Below the pieces are notes generated by a model. That model had not been told where the DNA came from. It worked only from the letters and a program-made list of their open reading frames with translations, and did not search any database. From positions 9,163,001 through 9,227,000 of the forward strand of contig JAPTOF010000002.1 in assembly GCA_028554755.1 (NCBI GenBank): 64,000 bases of DNA. The letters run 5' to 3'. Made by a program: the position numbers and the translations under genes. Of the stretch, positions 59,998 to 64,000 are shown in pieces (the first letter of the stretch is position 1; each line of letters starts with the position of its first letter). The DNA comes from Cordia subcordata. Lineage: Eukaryota; Streptophyta; Magnoliopsida; Boraginales; Cordiaceae.

Positions 59998-60700
59998 TCC
60001 CTGCTGCTCCATTTGGGCTTAATCCCTGCATCTCCATATGTGGCCTTAGTGATATAACAATTTTTTGAGCAAGGCATTTGAATTCTAATGCTTGATGAGT
60101 AGCTATTACTTCAATACCTCTCAGTGCGATGTCATGAACAAAGACAACTAAATTTACATTCAGAAAATCTCATTGTATAATGAGAATGTTAGACTAAGAC
60201 TTTTCAACAAAATTTGGGTGAAGTCGAAATCTGTACAAAAATCTAATTACTGGTGCAATTCCGAGTAATGTCTTAGAATCTTCGTGGTCTTTGAAGAAAC
60301 TGAAAATGAGAGGATCATCTTTAATTTCAGATAATGATATTGTAAACAAAGGAAATCATAGTCGTTACGCACTTTCAAGTCAAAATACCTGTTTATTAAA
60401 TTATTCCACGATATTAATGTAAGCGATGTTAATGGTTCGTCGTTGTGATAATTGTGAACTTTGCAGTGTTTTTTTGGGAGTAGAAGACCCACATTCTAGT
60501 GAATTGCTGAGCTTATAGTAAGTTATTTTAGTGAATACTAGTCAGTTAATTAGTTTTGAAACGATATGTAAGTTGTTCTAGTATCATTTTAAAATTAGCA
60601 TAACACCCTGTTTCTTAGTTTTATAAAATTTTATGGAATTTTAAATTATTGTTCTCACTCAGCGAATAAGTTACTTGGCAGAGGCAGGAAACAATATGTT
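59630..60700. repeat. direct repeats of about 230 bp, 850 bp apart
   Basis: The copies at about 59637-59875 and 60479-60695 share GCTGAGCTTA, AAGTTATTTT, ACTAGTTTTAAAA/ATTAGTTTTGAAA and an end reading ACTTGGCAGAGGCAGGAAAC. Between them are a microsatellite and spacer sequence without a gene. Confidence 0.7.
59899..59993. repeat. compound microsatellite
   Basis: A short TTTTC pentanucleotide run is followed by about 20 CT repeats and then about 16 AT repeats without interruption. Confidence 0.95.
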
Positions 60701-60779
60701 TTCTTTTCTTTTTTGTTATATTCGGGAAAGATATAGAACAACTTTTTATTTCATTTAGCGTAAAAAGTCCTTTCTGATT

Positions 60780-60930
60780 ATGGTTGCCTCTTGGAGGTGT
60801 TTTCTGAGCTGTTGTGACTCTGATTTATATCCACCCACTTGTGCATATTGACCTCTACATGATTGAATTAACACAATTGAATGACAATAACTAATCAGTT
60901 GTAGAGTCTTGTACCCCGAATGTATTAAGG
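60780..60930 (-). repeat. inverted copy of RLP upstream sequence
   Basis: The complement contains TGCACAAGTGGGTGGATATA, AGTCACAACAGCTCAGAAAA and CACCTCCAAGAGG. This corresponds to the segment found in direct orientation at about 35250-35330 and 40825-40880. Confidence 0.65.
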
Positions 60931-61527
60931 AAAATTTTTTTTACTCTGATTTTAAATTTTTATAACAAAAATATCCTATTTTTAAATTTGTTTAAAAAAT
61001 GTCCTTTTCGGTTTAACAGATGACTTACCATTTGCGAATCCCGAAATTTGAAAATATTTTAAAAAAAAGGTTGCGTCATTAACAAAAATGGTAAGTCACC
61101 TACCGTTCAGTAGGTGACTTACCGAAAATAACAACAACAAAAAAATAATTAGAAAAACAAGTTATTTCATGCAATTACTTGCTTCAACATTTGACCCGAG
61201 ATTCTTTGCAAAAAGTGTGTGAGTCACATTATTACCCTTTGGGTCAAGATATGTTGTCATCCTAAGAGAATTAAGACTAGAAAAAAGTATATTTTTGGAT
61301 GCCAATATACGAATGCACAAATGGTAAAGACCTTGACTGGTTATTACGTTTATGTTCCTCATGTTGCCATTTTCGGTAGGCGATTTACTAAAGGCTCAAT
61401 TGTTTTATTTTTTTAAATTTTGGGGTAGGTAATTTACCGAAAAGGGTATTTTTTAAACGAATTTAAAAAATAAGATATTTTTGTCATAAAAATTTAAAAT
61501 TAAGATAAAAAAATTTCCATATATTAA
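60930..61527. mobile_element. 600-bp foldback element with central palindrome
   Basis: The left arm (AAATTTTTATAACAAAAATA, then AAAAATGTCCTTTTCGGT) is complementary to the right arm (ACCGAAAAGGGTATTTTT, then TATTTTTGTCATAAAAATTT). In the middle GTAAGTCACCTAC is followed by its exact inverse GTAGGTGACTTAC with a 6-bp loop (about 61091-61122). No gene. Confidence 0.7.
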
Positions 61528-61648
61528 CCACGATGTCGTAAAAACAAAATTTTCTTTTGACTATCGTGTAACTTGTCCTCTCATCATGGAACATTTACAT
61601 GCAGACAAAGTGACAGTCATGACATGAAAACAAAATTTCTTTTCTTGC

Positions 61649-61904
61649 CCCCAGGGGCATAGGTGAGTTGGTAAGTGGCCAGGTGATTAGGGTGGAGACA
61701 CCCTGACAACGCGGGATCGAGTCCGTGTGGCGGCGATCTTTCGTGAAATATTGCGAAATTTGTTCTTTGGATTTCCACGCCGTTGGTCTCTCGCAGTCAT
61801 TTCGCTCACGCACATCCTCGATTCTACCTGCGCGGTTAAAGATGCCGGAAGTATGCGTGGAAAAGGGGTTCTCCTTTGGTTAACCCTTTAAAAAAAAAAA
61901 AAAA
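61649..61904 (+). mobile_element. complete tRNA-derived SINE with target-site duplication
   Basis: The head holds an A-box-like TAGGTGAGTTGG and a B-box-like GGATCGAGTCC, the body is GC-rich relative to its surroundings, and it ends in a poly(A) tail. The flanks are identical 17-bp direct repeats AAAATTTCTTTTCTTGC (61632-61648 and 61905-61921), a target-site duplication of the length made by LINE-dependent retrotransposition. The sharp repeat suggests a young insertion. Confidence 0.9.
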
Positions 61905-61921
61905 AAAATTTCTTTTCTTGC

Positions 61922-62602
61922 TTTTCAGTTAAGTTGATAGCCCTACACAATTAACTTGTAGAATACGGCCTCACTGACCACGATGCTACATGCTAGTAGC
62001 TCTCTGATGACTAGAAGCCTCCTCTCTGTGCTACAGTGAACATGAGCCTTGACAGTGTGACGTATTCTCCACTTCCGAGCATCGGAAATTTCAATGCACA
62101 ATTAACAACCTCAGCCAGAATATTTTCAATGACGAAAATAATGGTAATATATATATGTGTATATGTATATATATGTATGTATATATATACGGTAATACAT
62201 ATATATATAATATATATATATACACATATATACATACATATATATACATATACATATGCACATATATATATATATTTATATACATATGCACATACACTAC
62301 TGCTTGTCCGGTTTGTTGCATAGGTAAGTCAACATCAATTTGATATTATCAATTTATATAAGTAATTTATCATCTAATTCATCTAATACCTTAACAATTA
62401 TTTATATTATCATTTTGTTAAAAATAATAATATTTTTTATTTATATAAATCAACTAACATTTATAAACCAATATTACAAATAAATTAATTAAAACTAAAG
62501 CCCAAAAAAATTTAATTTGTATACTTTTCATACATAATAATAAACAATAATGTTTATATGTATATAATGTGTATCTATGTGTATACAGACTACAGTAGTG
62601 AA

Positions 62603-62635
<33 letters not shown>

Positions 62636-62964
62636 ACAAATTTTGAAAATATAGAAAATTTTATGTGACTTTTACAAAATATAGAAGGTAAAATATATTT
62701 TACTCTAAACAAATATCATGACCCGACCCCTCTCGATGCTAACATCTTCTCTATGTTGTAGTGACTATGATTTGTAGATATGCTCCGGCTCTTCGCATAG
62801 AAAGGTAACTATTCCACATAAACGAAATCAAAAGTTGATATATATTGAAGATTGTAGGAGCCACAGCTGATTGTGGCTTTAACAGAAAAACGTTAGTAAT
62901 GACTATATTATAAACTATAGTATAATCCCTACAATATGTATGAAGAAATAAGTACTTTTAATAT
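61922..62964. other. spacer with AT/GT microsatellites
   Basis: Interrupted AT, GT and ACAT runs fill about 62140-62295, and a pure AT run is at about 62609-62635. The ORFs here are low-complexity and are not genes. Confidence 0.7.
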
Positions 62965-64000
62965 CACTACAACATTCTATGCCAATAATTACATATTTTT
63001 TGTTACGCTTAGAAGAAGTGTAACCATTCTGTTACACTTAAAAATGTAACAAAATATTTTTGTGTCGTTTTCGATGTATTAACTATTTAGTTACACTTCC
63101 AAGTGTAGTTAAAGTAGTTACACTTTCAAGTGTAACTAAAGTAGTTACATTTCCAAGTGTATAAAATGTTATTATATTTTACTTATAATTTCAAGTGCAC
63201 AAAATATTATTATTTTTTTAATTACATAAAATAAAAATTCTCATATAATTTTTCTTGCATCTTTAATATAAAAATGCGTAATTATTCGCAATACTTACAA
63301 ACTCTGTATATATAGCATTTATCAGGTTGTTAATTAAGCTTATTTACGGAACCAAGACTGCACCAATGACTTCGGAATGAGCCCATCGAGGGTAAATATA
63401 AAGCAAGGCCTTTTTTTTTCGTACTTTTATATAAATGAATTAGAAACTTAACTTAAATTTCTCAAAAAACAAAGTATTTCAACTTTGATCATCCTTTCTC
63501 AAAGCTTCTCATCTACAACAAATAAAAAAATCCTAAGCCCCAAATTAGAAGCTTCAATCAGAAAGCTTCTCTTTCTTCAACGAATTGACTGGCGCTACTG
63601 CTTTCTTCATCGAAATTGACCGATGCCACTGCTTCCTTCATCGAAATCGTCTGGCACCACTGCTTTCTTCATCGAAATGGACCAGCACCATCGCTTTCTT
63701 CATTGAAATCCACCAGCGCCACCGCTCAGAAAGCTGCTCATCGTCAATACATTTATAGATTGATGCATTTTATTTTATTCAACAATTTTACTTTTTTAAA
63801 ATCGATTGGCTCAAAGTTGTTTTTCGCGATCCCTCAATTACGAGGATCGATGAAAAAAATACATGAAAGGTTGACTAAACAGCTTTGCATCCTCTGTTTT
63901 GAAACTTATTTCTGGTTTTTAAGTTTATATACTTCTTATTCAGCATTTGTCGTACGTGTGGATATTCGTGCCATGCATTTCTCGCTTCAAGTTTTTTCAT
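62965..64000. mobile_element. probable CACTA-type transposon end (runs off the window)
   Basis: Starts CACTACAACATTC, close to the conserved CACTA terminus. Within 230 bp there are several subterminal copies, in both orientations, of a motif like AGTTACACTTCCAAGTGTA (for example near 63080, 63115 and 63142). This arrangement is typical of CACTA transposase-binding arrays. No transposase ORF is seen in the part inside the window, and the right end is outside. Confidence 0.5.
63587..63725. repeat. 31-bp minisatellite, four to five units
   Basis: A unit like CCACTGCTTTCTTCATCGAA repeats with a 31-bp period (ATCGAAAT at about 63610, 63641, 63672 and 63703) and mild divergence. The period is not a multiple of three, so it is not a conserved peptide repeat. 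Confidence 0.8.

Noticed and set aside
62011..62343. Several overlapping ORFs rich in Tyr and Ile on both strands
   Set aside because: They are translations of AT/GT microsatellites.

Overview
The window is nuclear DNA of a flowering plant, almost certainly a eudicot. The evidence is AT-rich spacers, many GT-AG introns, plant-type genes (a GH35 beta-galactosidase with a lectin tail, a plant OGG1, LRR receptor-like proteins) and dense plant transposons: Ty1/copia, hAT- and Mutator-like MITEs, a tRNA-derived SINE, and Helitron- and CACTA-like ends. I cannot name the species from sequence alone. I saw no CRISPR array, rRNA gene or convincing functional tRNA gene.

Layout. 1-4418: a decayed Ty1/copia retrotransposon on the minus strand, cut by the window edge, inserted 66 bp past exon 4 of the next gene. 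4484-6838 (-): the first four exons of proteasome subunit beta type-3 (PBC). 7099-11530: nested MITEs, Helitron- and SINE-like sequence, no gene. 11578-20530 (+): an intact 19-exon beta-galactosidase (812 aa deduced). 21923-25038 (-): an intact three-exon OGG1 (398 aa deduced), convergent with BGAL. 25354-27316: a three-level transposon nest. 28615-30810 (-): broken receptor-like protein RLP-A. 31289-35985: repeats and a copia RT scrap. 35986-36560 (-): a third, fragmentary OGG1 with a TRIM-like insertion. 37308-40314 (-): broken RLP-B. 41630-42690: two tandem scraps of a fourth RLP 3' end. 43025-47424 (+): 5'-truncated BGAL pseudogene. 48785-51843 (-): OGG1 pseudogene. 52150-53700: the same transposon nest minus one member. 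55077-58103 (-): intact RLP-C (about 1008 aa). 58245-64000: nested MITEs, microsatellites, a complete SINE and a CACTA-like end.

The main theme is a segmental duplication. The order BGAL - OGG1 - MITE nest - RLP at about 16.3-31 kb is repeated at about 43.0-58.1 kb, and a shrunken OGG1 - RLP unit lies between them. Each family keeps one intact copy, but not in the same block: BGAL and OGG1 survive in the first block and the RLP in the last. The genes do not form a pathway: PBC is a housekeeping proteasome subunit, BGAL a secreted cell-wall hydrolase, OGG1 a DNA-repair glycosylase, and the RLPs plasma-membrane immune-type receptors without a kinase. What links them is shared duplication history. 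The strongest mechanistic signals are a 657-bp stretch of apparent complete identity in OGG1 intron 1 (gene conversion or assembly artefact), a 710-bp microhomology deletion in RLP-A, and a GC-AG intron in BGAL whose acceptor is fused to a donor-like sequence. I did not find a convincing wholly new biological system.
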